DNA of 64,000 nt from a filamentous cyanobacterium ESFC-1 (GCA_000380225.1 KB904821.1:116944-180943); one strand, 5' to 3'. Numbered from the stretch's first letter, positions 9,240 to 16,741 are shown. Numbers and translations: made by a program. Notes: generated by a model not told the origin, from the letters alone.

Positions 9240-10451
9240 ATGCTTAACCTTTCGTATCAGTACAAGTTAAAATGTGCGCCAGATCAAGCCGCCGCTATTG
9301 ATGAGTGGCTTGGTATTTGTCGTTCGGTGTATAACTATGCCCTGAGAGAAAGGAAAGATTGGGTCAACTCCCGCAAGTGTTTAATAGACCGATGCTCGAT
9401 TCGGGCAGAATACATTATTTCCCCTGAAACAAAACGCCCAACATATTCCAGTCAGTGTAAATCTTTGACGGCGGCCAAGCGAACAAACCCAAACCTAAAA
9501 ATCCCCCAATCTCAAGTGCTGCAACAAACCCTCAAACAGTTAGAAGCAGCGTTTGTGAATATGTGGGAAAGAGGGTTTGGGTTTCCTCGTTTCAAGAAAC
9601 AGATGGGGTCATTCGTTTTTCCACAGGTGAAACCGGATGCGGTTAATGGGAATACTATCGACCTTCCAAAGATTGGGAAAGTTGAGTTTCACAACTCTAG
9701 AGACATTCCTGAAGGCTTTGTCTGCAAACAGATACGAGTTATCAAGAAAGCCAGTGGCTATTATGTAAGCGTTTCAATTGGGTGTGACGTAGACGTTCCC
9801 GATATTATGCCTCATGGCTACGCTATTGGGGTTGACTTGGGGCTTAATAGCTTTATCGCCACCAGCGAGAACCAATTTGTCAAAGGACACAAGTTTTTCA
9901 AGGAATCTGAAGGCCAGCTTAGATTGCTGCAACGGAGACTGAAAAACAAAATTAAAGGGTCAAGACGCTGGTTGAGGGTGAAGCGTCAAATTGGACTATT
10001 GCACGAAAAAATACACAATTGCCGCAAAGACTTCTTTTTCAAACTAGCTCATCAACTGTGTGATGGAGTGGGGATGATATTCGCAGAAGATTTAAATCTC
10101 AAGGCGCTAGGACGTTCAGCTTTAAGGAAAGCTTGCCTAGATGCGGCTTGGGGTTCATTTCTGAATATCTTGAGTCATGTTTGTTGGAAAAGAGGAGTTT
10201 ATTTTGCCCAGGTCAATGCAAACGGGACAAGTCAGATTTGTCCTAATTGCGGTACGAATTGTGGCAAGAAAAAGTTGTCTGAGCGAGTTCATCATTGTCA
10301 GAATTGCGGCTACACGACGGACAGGGATGTAGCTGCGGCTCAAGTGGTGAAAGAACGCGGATTAAATGCGGTCGGGCAGACCGTATCAACGCTCGTCGAG
10401 GGTAAAGATTTCGGGGCTGGAGTTTATACCCCAGCTAGAGTCTCCCTATGA
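9240..10451 (+). CDS. tnpB: TnpB RNA-guided nuclease of an IS605-type element
   Basis: 403 residues, full length. N-terminal helix-turn-helix-like OrfB domain (YKLKCAPDQAAAIDEWLGIC), then the split RuvC nuclease: GVDLGLNS with Asp199, FAEDLNL with Glu283, and TTDRDVAAAQ with Asp361. The zinc ribbon Cys334/Cys337 (CPNC) and Cys353/Cys356 (CQNC) is complete. All catalytic positions are intact, so the enzyme may be active although its host gene is dead. TnpB proteins cut DNA next to a short motif using an RNA made from the element's right end. They are known to favour retention of the element. Confidence 0.95.
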   Translation: MLNLSYQYKLKCAPDQAAAIDEWLGICRSVYNYALRERKDWVNSRKCLIDRCSIRAEYIISPETKRPTYSSQCKSLTAAKRTNPNLKIPQSQVLQQTLKQLEAAFVNMWERGFGFPRFKKQMGSFVFPQVKPDAVNGNTIDLPKIGKVEFHNSRDIPEGFVCKQIRVIKKASGYYVSVSIGCDVDVPDIMPHGYAIGVDLGLNSFIATSENQFVKGHKFFKESEGQLRLLQRRLKNKIKGSRRWLRVKRQIGLLHEKIHNCRKDFFFKLAHQLCDGVGMIFAEDLNLKALGRSALRKACLDAAWGSFLNILSHVCWKRGVYFAQVNANGTSQICPNCGTNCGKKKLSERVHHCQNCGYTTDRDVAAAQVVKERGLNAVGQTVSTLVEGKDFGAGVYTPARVSL

Positions 10452-10487
10452 CGCGAGAATCCCCGACCGTTTACGGCGGGGAGTTGT
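10330..10487 (+). ncRNA. Putative reRNA (omega RNA) scaffold at the tnpB 3' end
   Basis: TnpB guide RNAs are known to derive from the 3' end of the gene and the right end. Here the tnpB stop (10451) is followed by the hairpin CCCCGACCGTTTACGGCGGGG and the element end at about 10487. The guide would be the adjoining host bases starting CAAAGAATATTCCC, which are polymerase coding sequence. The limits are inferred by analogy and not seen as a transcript. Confidence 0.35.
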
Positions 10488-11254
10488 CAAAGAATATTCC
10501 CAGGGATAAGGCGACGCGGAGTTGTTTTACCGCAGGGGAGGGTCAGGTGTTGATTAAGGCGGACTATAGCCAAGTGGAATTGCGGATTATGGCGAAGATG
10601 AGTGGGGATAAGCGCATGAGGCGGGCGTATTGTCAAGGGGAGGACTTACATCGCTTAACGGCTGGGTTGGTGTTTGGGAAGGATGTGGAGGCGGTGACGG
10701 ATGAGGAGAGGCGGTTAGGGAAGATTATCAATTTTGGTTTGATTTATGGGATGGGGGCGAGGAAGTTTCGCTATACCGCAGCGAAGGATTATGGGGTGCA
10801 GATGACAATGGCAGAGGCTTCGGCGTTTCGCAGGACGTTTTTTGCGTCTTATCGGGGGATTCAAAGGTATCATACCCAGGTGCGACGGCAATGGCAAAGG
10901 GGGGTAAGGGTGAGTCGCACACCGGATGGAAGGAGGCGGGTGTGGTCAAAGGGGAGTCAGCCGAAGTTGAATGAGATGATTAATCATCCGATTTAGGGGG
11001 CGAATGCGACGATTACGAAGCGGGCGTTGGCTGGTTTTGCGAGGCGGGGGTTGGAGGGGGTGCGGTTAGTGGCGGTGGTGCATGATGAGATACTTGTTGA
11101 GTGTCCGGTGGGAATGGCGCAGGATGTGGTGCAGGTGTTGGAGGATTGTATGGTGCAGGCGGGGGAGTCGGTGTTGATGCTGATTCCTTGTGTGGTGGAT
11201 GTGGGGGTTTTAGACAGTTGGGGTGGGTAGGGGGTTGGAAAGATGGTAACTCTT

Positions 11255-11668
11255 TTACAAAAGCACTTCTATGGCTTGGCGAGGACTTAGGATTGGAATA
11301 CTCTCTACCTGCTTGAGAGTCAGCAAATCGCGCTTGTCACCTGAAACAAGATAATTTGCCTGACCTGCAATAGCGATTGCCAGGATTTTGTCATCGTCAG
11401 GATCGGGAGATAATTTTACGTCTGGAATATTTTCTACCACAATGGCATCCTGAATTAAGGTTGCCAACATAGTCTGTCCTTCTTCTATTTTGAGAAACCG
11501 TTGTAATTTAGGATATTGGATGACACGGGCAAATTCATCTGCCTGTGCTTGAGAGGTGAGTAACAAAAATTTACCCTATCGCCAGGCTTTGTATAACTGA
11601 TCCGGTGGCGTATTTTTACTAATTAAAGCAGCAATTAAAACCCCTGTGTCAAGAACGACTCTATTCAC
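11255..11668 (-). pseudogene. PIN-domain toxin with in-frame amber stop
   Basis: From a GTG at 11668 the frame reads VNRVVLDTGVLIAALISKN (first catalytic Asp in LDTGV), continues to KAWR, meets TAG at 11578-11576 (codon 31), and continues GKFLLLTSQAQADEFARVI through DPDDDKILAIAIAGQA (acidic motif) to the end. Total length with the stop bridged would be 137 residues, normal for VapC-like PIN ribonucleases. The GTG overlaps the end of the antitoxin gene by 8 nt, the usual arrangement. The toxin is probably inactivated, unless translation restarts inside. Confidence 0.8.
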
Positions 11669-11885
11669 GCGCCCAATTCAATGCCTCGTCTATCGTATCC
11701 TGTATTTCTTGTTGGTCAAAGGTGACGTTACGCGCTTTAACTTGTTCTACGGTATCTTCGAGTAAGCAGCGATTTACTGCCCGTTCAACGTAGACAGAGA
11801 GTTCATCGGCTTTACCTTGCTGTTCTAGAAAGGTGCGTAATCTTTGGTCGGTTTGTTCAGAAATATTTAAAGTCCATTGAGTCAT
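11661..11885 (-). CDS. Antitoxin of the PIN toxin (VapB-like)
   Basis: I choose the ATG at 11885 (MTQWTLNISEQTDQRLRTFL), giving 74 residues. The start is a ribbon-helix-helix-like strand (WTLNISEQTDQRLR), the middle is VERAVNRCLLEDTVEQVK, and the C-terminus DTIDEALNWARE is typical of PIN-toxin antitoxins. It overlaps the toxin start by 8 nt. Upstream it is 68 bp from the Phd-like antitoxin stop. The frame could extend to 11969, but the extra N-terminal residues lack family character. Confidence 0.7.
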   Translation of the reverse strand: MTQWTLNISEQTDQRLRTFLEQQGKADELSVYVERAVNRCLLEDTVEQVKARNVTFDQQEIQDTIDEALNWARE

Positions 11886-11953
11886 AGCTAATAAGTTTAT
11901 CGGGTTTTGATATTTGGTTTCTGAGATGACATGAAAATGACTTAGCCTTGATC

Positions 11954-12196
11954 TTAGCGGAGTTGGCAAAATTCTTGTACCAGTTCATCTTCACTAATTC
12001 CTTGTTCTGCTAGTAAAGCATCAAGTTTGGCGGCTGCTTGTTTGAGGGCTTCTAGTTCGGCTTTGACTGGCTCTTGATGAGCAGGAACAAAATAGCCAAC
12101 AGTTTTTCCATGACGCATAACAGCAACGGGAGCAGCAGCGTCTATATACTTGGCTAAGTTATGCCTGAACTCGCGGACACCAATTCGCTCTACCAT
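11954..12196 (-). CDS. Phd/YefM-family antitoxin
   Basis: 80 residues. The N-terminal Phd fold is clear: IGVREFRHNLAKYIDAAAP then VAVMRHGKTVGYFVPA. The C-terminal helix (ELEALKQAAAKLDALLAEQG) would bind a toxin. The next gene on the strand is another antitoxin, not a toxin, so it is either an orphan or a second antitoxin of the same module. It lies 5 bp beyond the pentapeptide gene's stop, but its promoter is likely its own. Confidence 0.82.
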   Translation of the reverse strand: MVERIGVREFRHNLAKYIDAAAPVAVMRHGKTVGYFVPAHQEPVKAELEALKQAAAKLDALLAEQGISEDELVQEFCQLR

Positions 12197-12201
12197 TATC
12201 C

Positions 12202-12810
12202 CTATTTTGGAAAGATAGAAGGGACACTAAAACCCAATGAAACAGCCAATCGTGCAGCCGTCTCACTCCCAATAGTAGTGTTACCTACTTTGGTAGTGCT
12301 TGGATCAATTAATACTCCAGTTGAAGTAAAAAAGTTTGTATCACGGACATCTGCTCCTGTAAAAGAACTGTTACTTAGGTCACACTCGATAAATTGAGAT
12401 CTCCTCAAATCACAATGTGAGAAGTTACACTCAATAGCTGAACATTTTTCAAACTTTTTATTACGCAAAGTCAGCTTCAAAAACGACGAATAGTCTAAGC
12501 GACAACTGGAAAACTGTATGTCAATTGCTAATCCAGCAACTGCCCAGTTGATCCCAATTAGTTTACATTCGTCAAAATGAGTATCCGAAAAACTACATTG
12601 ATCAAATGATGCTGTTGAAAAATCACATCCCTTAAAGATGGAGCGTGTAAAGGTAACTCCGATAAATTTCACATTAAAGAAGTTACAACCAGTAAAGGTT
12701 ACGTCCGAGAATTCAACATCCTCAATCAAGGAACCAGAAATCTGAACTCGCTCGATGATCTGGTCACAAACGAAACTTTCAGATTCTCCTGTCCATGTTC
12801 CTGAAATCAT
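12202..12810 (-). CDS. Pentapeptide-repeat protein, last gene of the RiPP-like operon
   Basis: 202 residues. From ~25 to ~165 every fifth residue is Phe or Leu with small or polar flanks (FSDVTFTGCNFFNVKFIGVT, IFKGCDFSTASFDQCSF, HFDECKL, SFTGADVRDTNF), giving a right-handed quadrilateral beta helix. Some members (Qnr, MfpA, McbG, AlbG) protect gyrase, including as self-immunity factors in peptide toxin clusters; most have unknown roles. It starts 28 bp after the PhyH gene on the same strand. Its codon use is AT-rich, like the three genes upstream. Confidence 0.9.
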   Translation of the reverse strand: MISGTWTGESESFVCDQIIERVQISGSLIEDVEFSDVTFTGCNFFNVKFIGVTFTRSIFKGCDFSTASFDQCSFSDTHFDECKLIGINWAVAGLAIDIQFSSCRLDYSSFLKLTLRNKKFEKCSAIECNFSHCDLRRSQFIECDLSNSSFTGADVRDTNFFTSTGVLIDPSTTKVGNTTIGSETAARLAVSLGFSVPSIFPK

Positions 12811-12838
12811 ATTACGAAAAGTATATTATAAAGAACTT

Positions 12839-13555
12839 TTATTCATTCTTGCCATAAATAAATACTATGGCAATCCGATCTTTATCAGAAAGATTTGATG
12901 TCCCTCTATGTACAACATAGCTTTTATGTACTACTATATCACCCAATTTACAGGGAACTGCAACTCTGTATAAAGCTTCATCATCAGAAATATTAGCAAC
13001 AAGAGCCGATAAACGTTCTTTAGATAGAGGTAAATGATATCGTAATTCCTTGTTAACATGAGAGCCGGGAACAAACTCCAAACAACTTTCAGAAGCTGAA
13101 GATATGTTTTGGAGAGGTATCCAGCAGGTGACGTTATCATGGATAATAGATTTATCCCCATAAGCTGGATCTTGATGCCAAGGTGTTTCTCCACCGACCT
13201 TAGCAGGTTTGAAAAATGAATGAACTCCACGTAGATGAAGATGGGGGTCGAAGATATTTTGAACTAAGTTCGTAGTCGTTTCTGCAATAGAAATAAAATT
13301 TTGGTTTTCTTCGAGTACCTTGTCAACATTAGGTAGTCTCAGAGTCTTTACTTCTTTAGAAGGAACTTCCTGCCAAAAGCCTTGCTGAGTTTCTGCAAAC
13401 TTCGTTTGCTTAATATGCATAAAAATATTATGCAAATTCTCGCGAAGAATGCAAATGTTTTGAGGTGGTAATACACTTTTCAGGTGCGAAAAACCAATTT
13501 CATTAAGCACCTTACGAGACAAAATTTGTGTTTTACTGAAACCAGCTTTGGTCAT
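12839..13555 (-). CDS. PhyH-type Fe(II)/2-oxoglutarate dioxygenase
   Basis: 238 residues, jelly-roll oxygenase. The iron-binding triad is His127 and Asp129 in PWHQDPAY, with His216 in VVHRGTSN; Arg227 in DKDRIAI should bind 2-oxoglutarate. The block CWIPLQNIS...CLEFVPGSH is diagnostic of the phytanoyl-CoA dioxygenase family. It starts 8 bp after the HExxH gene stop, so translation is likely coupled. Family members hydroxylate or halogenate small molecules and tethered or peptide substrates. In this context a tailoring role on the small peptide is inferred. Confidence 0.9.
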   Translation of the reverse strand: MTKAGFSKTQILSRKVLNEIGFSHLKSVLPPQNICILRENLHNIFMHIKQTKFAETQQGFWQEVPSKEVKTLRLPNVDKVLEENQNFISIAETTTNLVQNIFDPHLHLRGVHSFFKPAKVGGETPWHQDPAYGDKSIIHDNVTCWIPLQNISSASESCLEFVPGSHVNKELRYHLPLSKERLSALVANISDDEALYRVAVPCKLGDIVVHKSYVVHRGTSNLSDKDRIAIVFIYGKNE

Positions 13556-13563
13556 ATGCTAAT

Positions 13564-14433
13564 TTAAACCCTCTCTAATTCATTACGAAAAACTGCTAAC
13601 TTGGGATTACCTATATCTGCTGACAATCTATCAAAATTCTGAGATGTTGCAAAAGTAGCAAGTTGCTCTACAACTAACTTTCCGTAGGGAGTGTAGAATT
13701 TTTCTTTAGCTAGTAGCCCTGAAGTGCAAACCTTTAGCGAATCACTGAACAGATCAACGAGTTCAGTTTTTGACTGAAGATGCTGGATGTACATTAATGG
13801 AACTGCAACCACTGCGGAATGAAGTGCCTTATCCAATGGTCTTAGTTGCCCAATTCGCACAGCTGATACAACTTTTGCATCATTTTCTGAAAGCCGATCA
13901 ACAGGAACATTAAAAAGTGAGTTTACCATGTCACAGACAAAAAGATTAAGATGTGTTGCTTCGTGAACAATAGACTCTAGTAACTCAGATGCACCCCATG
14001 TATCTGAAGGGCTAACGCAAACCACTCCGAAAAGATGTGATCCTGAACCACCACCAACACGTTCAGACTTCAAAAAAACGACATCAGTAACTAATAGATT
14101 TACCATAAACCACAGTCTACTATCAATGGATTTAAGTAGATTCATAGACTCTACTATAAGATTCCTAAAATGCTCGCGTTCATCATGGGGAATAGGTTGA
14201 ATATCATAGAAAATCTCATCAAAAACTCCTGAAGATCGAATAAACAAACCTAAATCTTCATCTTCAAACGAAACTCGATATGATTTTTCTGGAGGGGGAA
14301 TTACTCTCATAGACTTGACTATCTTACGATAATCTGTGTCAAGATCCGAAAACGTTACTGGTGCAGTTCCTATCCGATTGAGAGCTAACCTTGCAACATT
14401 TGCACATGTATGAAAATAGTTAAGAAAATACAT
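13564..14433 (-). CDS. HExxH-motif peptide beta-hydroxylase-like protein
   Basis: 289 residues. The metal motif HEATH (His157, Glu158, His161) sits in LLESIVHEATHLNLFV, and LHSAVVAV (His205) after RPLDKA supplies the likely third ligand. Preceding GGGSGSHLFGVVCVSP matches the family annotated as HExxH putative peptide modification proteins, now linked to 2-oxoglutarate-dependent beta-hydroxylation of RiPP precursors. It lies downstream of a 67-residue peptide gene and 8 bp upstream of the PhyH gene. It may look like a protease, but the surrounding conserved residues do not fit known peptidase families. Confidence 0.78.
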   Translation of the reverse strand: MYFLNYFHTCANVARLALNRIGTAPVTFSDLDTDYRKIVKSMRVIPPPEKSYRVSFEDEDLGLFIRSSGVFDEIFYDIQPIPHDEREHFRNLIVESMNLLKSIDSRLWFMVNLLVTDVVFLKSERVGGGSGSHLFGVVCVSPSDTWGASELLESIVHEATHLNLFVCDMVNSLFNVPVDRLSENDAKVVSAVRIGQLRPLDKALHSAVVAVPLMYIQHLQSKTELVDLFSDSLKVCTSGLLAKEKFYTPYGKLVVEQLATFATSQNFDRLSADIGNPKLAVFRNELERV

Positions 14434-14718
14434 TTATTGATTTGACCCCTTTAAGTCCTAGTAGAGACTAATAAAGCATGAAACTGTAGTTATTTTTCAA
14501 AAAGCAGAGGTACTTAAAACTTAACTAAGTTTTGCACCTCCACTAGATAGTTATGACATAAACGAAAACTAATAGACATCTCCAGAATATAATGAATCCG
14601 CCAAATTCAAGATAAAATATTCCAATCTAATGGACAGAAAGGTGGATTCGTTTAGTCAAAGTATTTAAGGTGGCTCAAGAAAGATTCCGTTTAAACAAAC
14701 TCTGGAGATGTCTAATTT
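14434..14718. other. Gap between precursor and HExxH genes, mostly a MITE
   Basis: 285 bp. The right 142 bp is the inverted-repeat element listed separately. The left ~140 bp is AT-rich and could hold a promoter for the HExxH gene; AAAGGGGTC lies 12 nt before its ATG. No further short precursor-like frame was found. Confidence 0.45.
14573..14714. mobile_element. 142-bp MITE with 12-bp inverted repeats and TA ends
   Basis: GACATCTCCAGA (14575-14586) and its exact complement TCTGGAGATGTC (14701-14712) border the element, each flanked by TA. This is the arrangement of non-autonomous IS630/Tc1-type elements that insert at TA and duplicate it. Inside there is no open frame of note. It begins four bases after the stop of the small peptide gene, separating that gene from the maturation genes. 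Confidence 0.7.
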
Positions 14719-14922
14719 TTAAGTCCAACCACCCATCATAGATACATTAGACTCATCAAGAAACTTTGAAAGAGATTCACGAACAGAATCTTTATTTAAG
14801 GAAGAGTATTCAGAATCAGAAATAGTTTTTAAGAAACTGTTTACTTGTTGTGTATCTACATTATGATTATGCAGACTGTCGCTTTCAATGTGAGATGAAA
14901 AATTTGAGGTATTATTGTCCAT
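14719..14922 (-). CDS. Candidate RiPP precursor peptide
   Basis: 67 residues, rich in Ser, Asn and Asp, without a hydrophobic segment. The leader-like part includes HNHNVDTQQVNSFLKTISDS and KDSVRESLSKFLDESN, predicted helical. The C-terminus NVSMMGGWT is short and distinct, with a Gly-Gly and a lone Trp, and is the likely core. GGAG lies 8 nt before the ATG, a good ribosome site. Its position ahead of two oxygenase-type genes supports the precursor role. I do not recognise the peptide family, so the assignment is from context. Confidence 0.6.
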   Translation of the reverse strand: MDNNTSNFSSHIESDSLHNHNVDTQQVNSFLKTISDSEYSSLNKDSVRESLSKFLDESNVSMMGGWT

Positions 14923-15006
14923 GAATATTACTCCGAAGTAAAGCTTGACGTGCCACTACGATGGTCACATAACTCAAAAAAAAATTTGTCAATTTTGCTA
15001 CAAACA

Positions 15007-16027
15007 TTACTCTAACCCACAAGGTTGATACTCAAACAACTGCTGAGTAGAGCCAGCAAAACGAGAACTATCCACACTTCCCGCCTTCTGGATATTCACC
15101 GCCTGATTCCGTATCCCCTGAATATCCTCACTCCTCGCAATCGAAATCGGGATAAACTGAGTGCGCTGGTACAACAATTCCTCCACCGTCACCCTCGCCA
15201 TTATCCCACCCCCTTCTCGCTCCTCCGCACTCAAACCACAATAAAAGCGTTCCTTACACCGCTTCACCGCATTACCAATCTCCGCCGGAGTCGCACCTTT
15301 GTACGCCTTCAACACCCGATACCAAATCCGGTCATCCCAGGGATTACCACCCTCACCAAACTGAGCCGGAAAGTGTTTTGCTAGATGCAAACGAAATATC
15401 TCAAACATCGCTCCCAGATGGGGAAGGTCAATGAAAAAGATATCCTCAAACCGTCGCAAAATCTCCGTCTTCACCAACTCTAAGCGATTAATCGTCGCGA
15501 TCGCATACACCTTCGACTCATGCTCGGTGCATCCAAGTAAGAATCTTTTGACTAAGACGACGGGATACCCCACCCTCACTGCTTTCCCAATCCGTAAACC
15601 CTTTATCAAAATCATCCCACAAAATAACAGCGTGCAAATTCTCAGCAATCTCCAGTAACTTCGACAAAGCTCGGTCAGGACTGTCCGCAGCAAGAATATT
15701 CCCCCAGGATACCCCCAATAATGGCACATTAAGCGATCGCGCAATCAACTTTGCACTTAAAGTCTTACCCGTCCCTGGTACACCCAACAATAGCAACCCT
15801 TTCGGGGGACGTAAGTTATACTTCAAAGCATCGCTATCCATTAACTTTATCAAGTTAGCTGCATGAGCCGAGAGGTTATCTAACCCCGCAGCCTCCGACA
15901 CATCGGGATTGGCGATATACTCGATTCCTTCCCCACTGAACTTACTGACCTTATGCTGAAGAATCAGCGTAGAGAGCGCAGCAGGACTGTCAGTGCAGTT
16001 AATGTAACGTTTGAGTAGCAGTTCAAT
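15007..16027 (-). pseudogene. AAA+ ATPase (Ycf46-like), 5'-truncated and frameshifted
   Basis: The frame opens at 16027 after a TAG and reads without a proper start codon: LLKRYINCTDSPAALSTLIL then KFSGEGIEYIANPDVSEAAG. Walker A is GVPGTGKT, Walker B is VILWDDFD, and ISRR-like sensor text follows. Near 15527-15530 one extra base shifts the frame: ILTWM reads into a stop at 15518, while EHESKVYAIATINRLELV continues in the neighbouring frame with sensor 1 (ATINR) and RRFEDIFFIDLP. The remainder reaches 15007. Loss of the N-terminus plus a frameshift make it a pseudogene. Confidence 0.85.
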
Positions 16028-16097
16028 CTAAACTAATAAGTAGGTTGCAGTAATTGGATTGGGTATAATTTCTGGGTTATCCAATAAAGGTAATAAA

Positions 16098-16328
16098 ATG
16101 ACAATAAAAGATTTAATTCAAGCCGAATTAGAGCAAATTCCTGAAGATAAATTAGAGCAAGTTTATCATCTTATCCGCAATTTTAATCAAAAAAATGATG
16201 AGAGTAGTTCGGATTGGGAAGATTTGGGAAACTTACTCGAAGAATGCCAGGTTGAAACGGGAGTTTCTGACCTATCTTACCAACACGATTATTACTTACA
16301 TGGTACGCCCAAACGGGAAGAAATTTAG
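16098..16328 (+). CDS. Antitoxin partner of a PIN toxin
   Basis: Start at the ATG 16098 (MTIKDLIQAELEQIPEDKLE), preceded by AAAGG at a normal distance; 76 residues. The opening helix pair and the acidic tail (SDWEDLGNLLEECQVETGVS) resemble small antitoxins placed before VapC-type PIN genes in cyanobacteria. Its TAG overlaps the toxin's GTG by one base (TAGTG), showing translational coupling. Confidence 0.7.
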   Translation: MTIKDLIQAELEQIPEDKLEQVYHLIRNFNQKNDESSSDWEDLGNLLEECQVETGVSDLSYQHDYYLHGTPKREEI

Positions 16329-16741
16329 TGAAGGAAGTTTTTGTAGATACGGCAGCATGGTTAGCATTATTAAATCTATCGGATAGCTTTCATACTCAGG
16401 CGAAAAAAGTAGAAAAATCTTTAAACGCTAGCCGATATTTATGGGTAACAACAGATTTTATTTTAATTGAAGTTGGTGATGCTTTATGTAGAACTTCTCA
16501 GCGTTCTAAAACAGCTAAATTCATCAAAAACATCAAAAAATTGAAATCAGTGTTAGTAATAACATTAAACCCGGATTTACTACAAGCTGGTTTAAATTTA
16601 TACGAATCAAGGCTTGATAAAGAGTGGGGGCTAACTGATTGTATTAGCTTTATCGTAATGCAGCAAAGAGGAATAACTGAAGCTTTCACTTCAGACCGAC
16701 ATTTTGAACAAGCTGGTTTTATTCGCCTTATGAAACCTTGA
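16328..16741 (+). CDS. PIN-domain ribonuclease toxin (VapC-like)
   Basis: 137 residues from a GTG start. Acidic site residues are visible: FVDTAAWLALL (Asp near residue 7), FILIEVGDAL (Glu), WGLTDCISFIVM (Asp) and FTSDRHFEQAGF (Asp). The order and length fit complete VapC toxins that cleave tRNA or rRNA. Coupled to the antitoxin gene upstream. It is the only fully intact PIN module in this region. Confidence 0.88.
   Translation: MKEVFVDTAAWLALLNLSDSFHTQAKKVEKSLNASRYLWVTTDFILIEVGDALCRTSQRSKTAKFIKNIKKLKSVLVITLNPDLLQAGLNLYESRLDKEWGLTDCISFIVMQQRGITEAFTSDRHFEQAGFIRLMKP

Larger units (their letters stand above)
9101..10487 (+). mobile_element. IS200/IS605-superfamily element carrying only tnpB (IS1341-like)
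   Basis: The element lies inside the polymerase remnant. TTAC (9097-9100) is directly on its left side. The left end has a long imperfect hairpin at 9117-9194: GTCCTGT/ATAGGAC outer stem, GCCGAG/CTCGGC, and inner GCGCC/GGCGC, ending in TTTTT. The right end has a compact hairpin CCCCG-ACCGTTTA-CGGCGGGG near 10461-10481, then AGTTGT. There is no target duplication and no terminal inverted repeat, as expected for this superfamily. No TnpA transposase is present, so it depends on one in trans. Ends are uncertain by about 4 nt because CAAA occurs at both junctions. Confidence 0.8.
9013..11230 (+). pseudogene. Family A DNA polymerase C-terminal remnant, split by a TnpB element and an amber codon
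   Basis: Segment 1 (9013-9100) reads TGRIHPDWFQIGARSGRFRC then RHPNL, the family A polymerase motif before the fingers. Segment 2 (10488-11230) resumes with PKNIPRDKATRSCF, then motif A (KADYSQVELRIM), motif B (RRLGKIINFGLIYGMG) and motif C (VVHDEILVECP), ending VDVGVLDSWGG. Removing 9101-10487 restores one frame through HPNLPKNIPRD. A TAG at 10994-10996 replaces the Gln of NHPIQGANATI. The exonuclease and thumb regions are absent, since an in-frame TAA sits at 9010. The result is a 5'-deleted, nonsense-mutated and interrupted gene. Plasmid, phage or host-accessory origin cannot be decided. Confidence 0.88.

Noticed and set aside
10448..10996. 182-codon frame starting inside the tnpB end, as an independent polymerase gene
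   Set aside because: Its first 14 codons are the TnpB element's right end. The true frame continues from 9013-9100, and no ribosome site precedes 10448.
10994..11578. Amber codons as recoded amino acid (for example pyrrolysine)
   Set aside because: TAG is an ordinary stop for intact genes in this window; no recoding tRNA or element was seen, and both genes are otherwise in a decaying region.
13564..14433. Zinc metallopeptidase because of HExxH
   Set aside because: Sequence around the motif, the later LHSAVV His and the operon context fit the peptide-hydroxylase family better; a protease remains a minor alternative.
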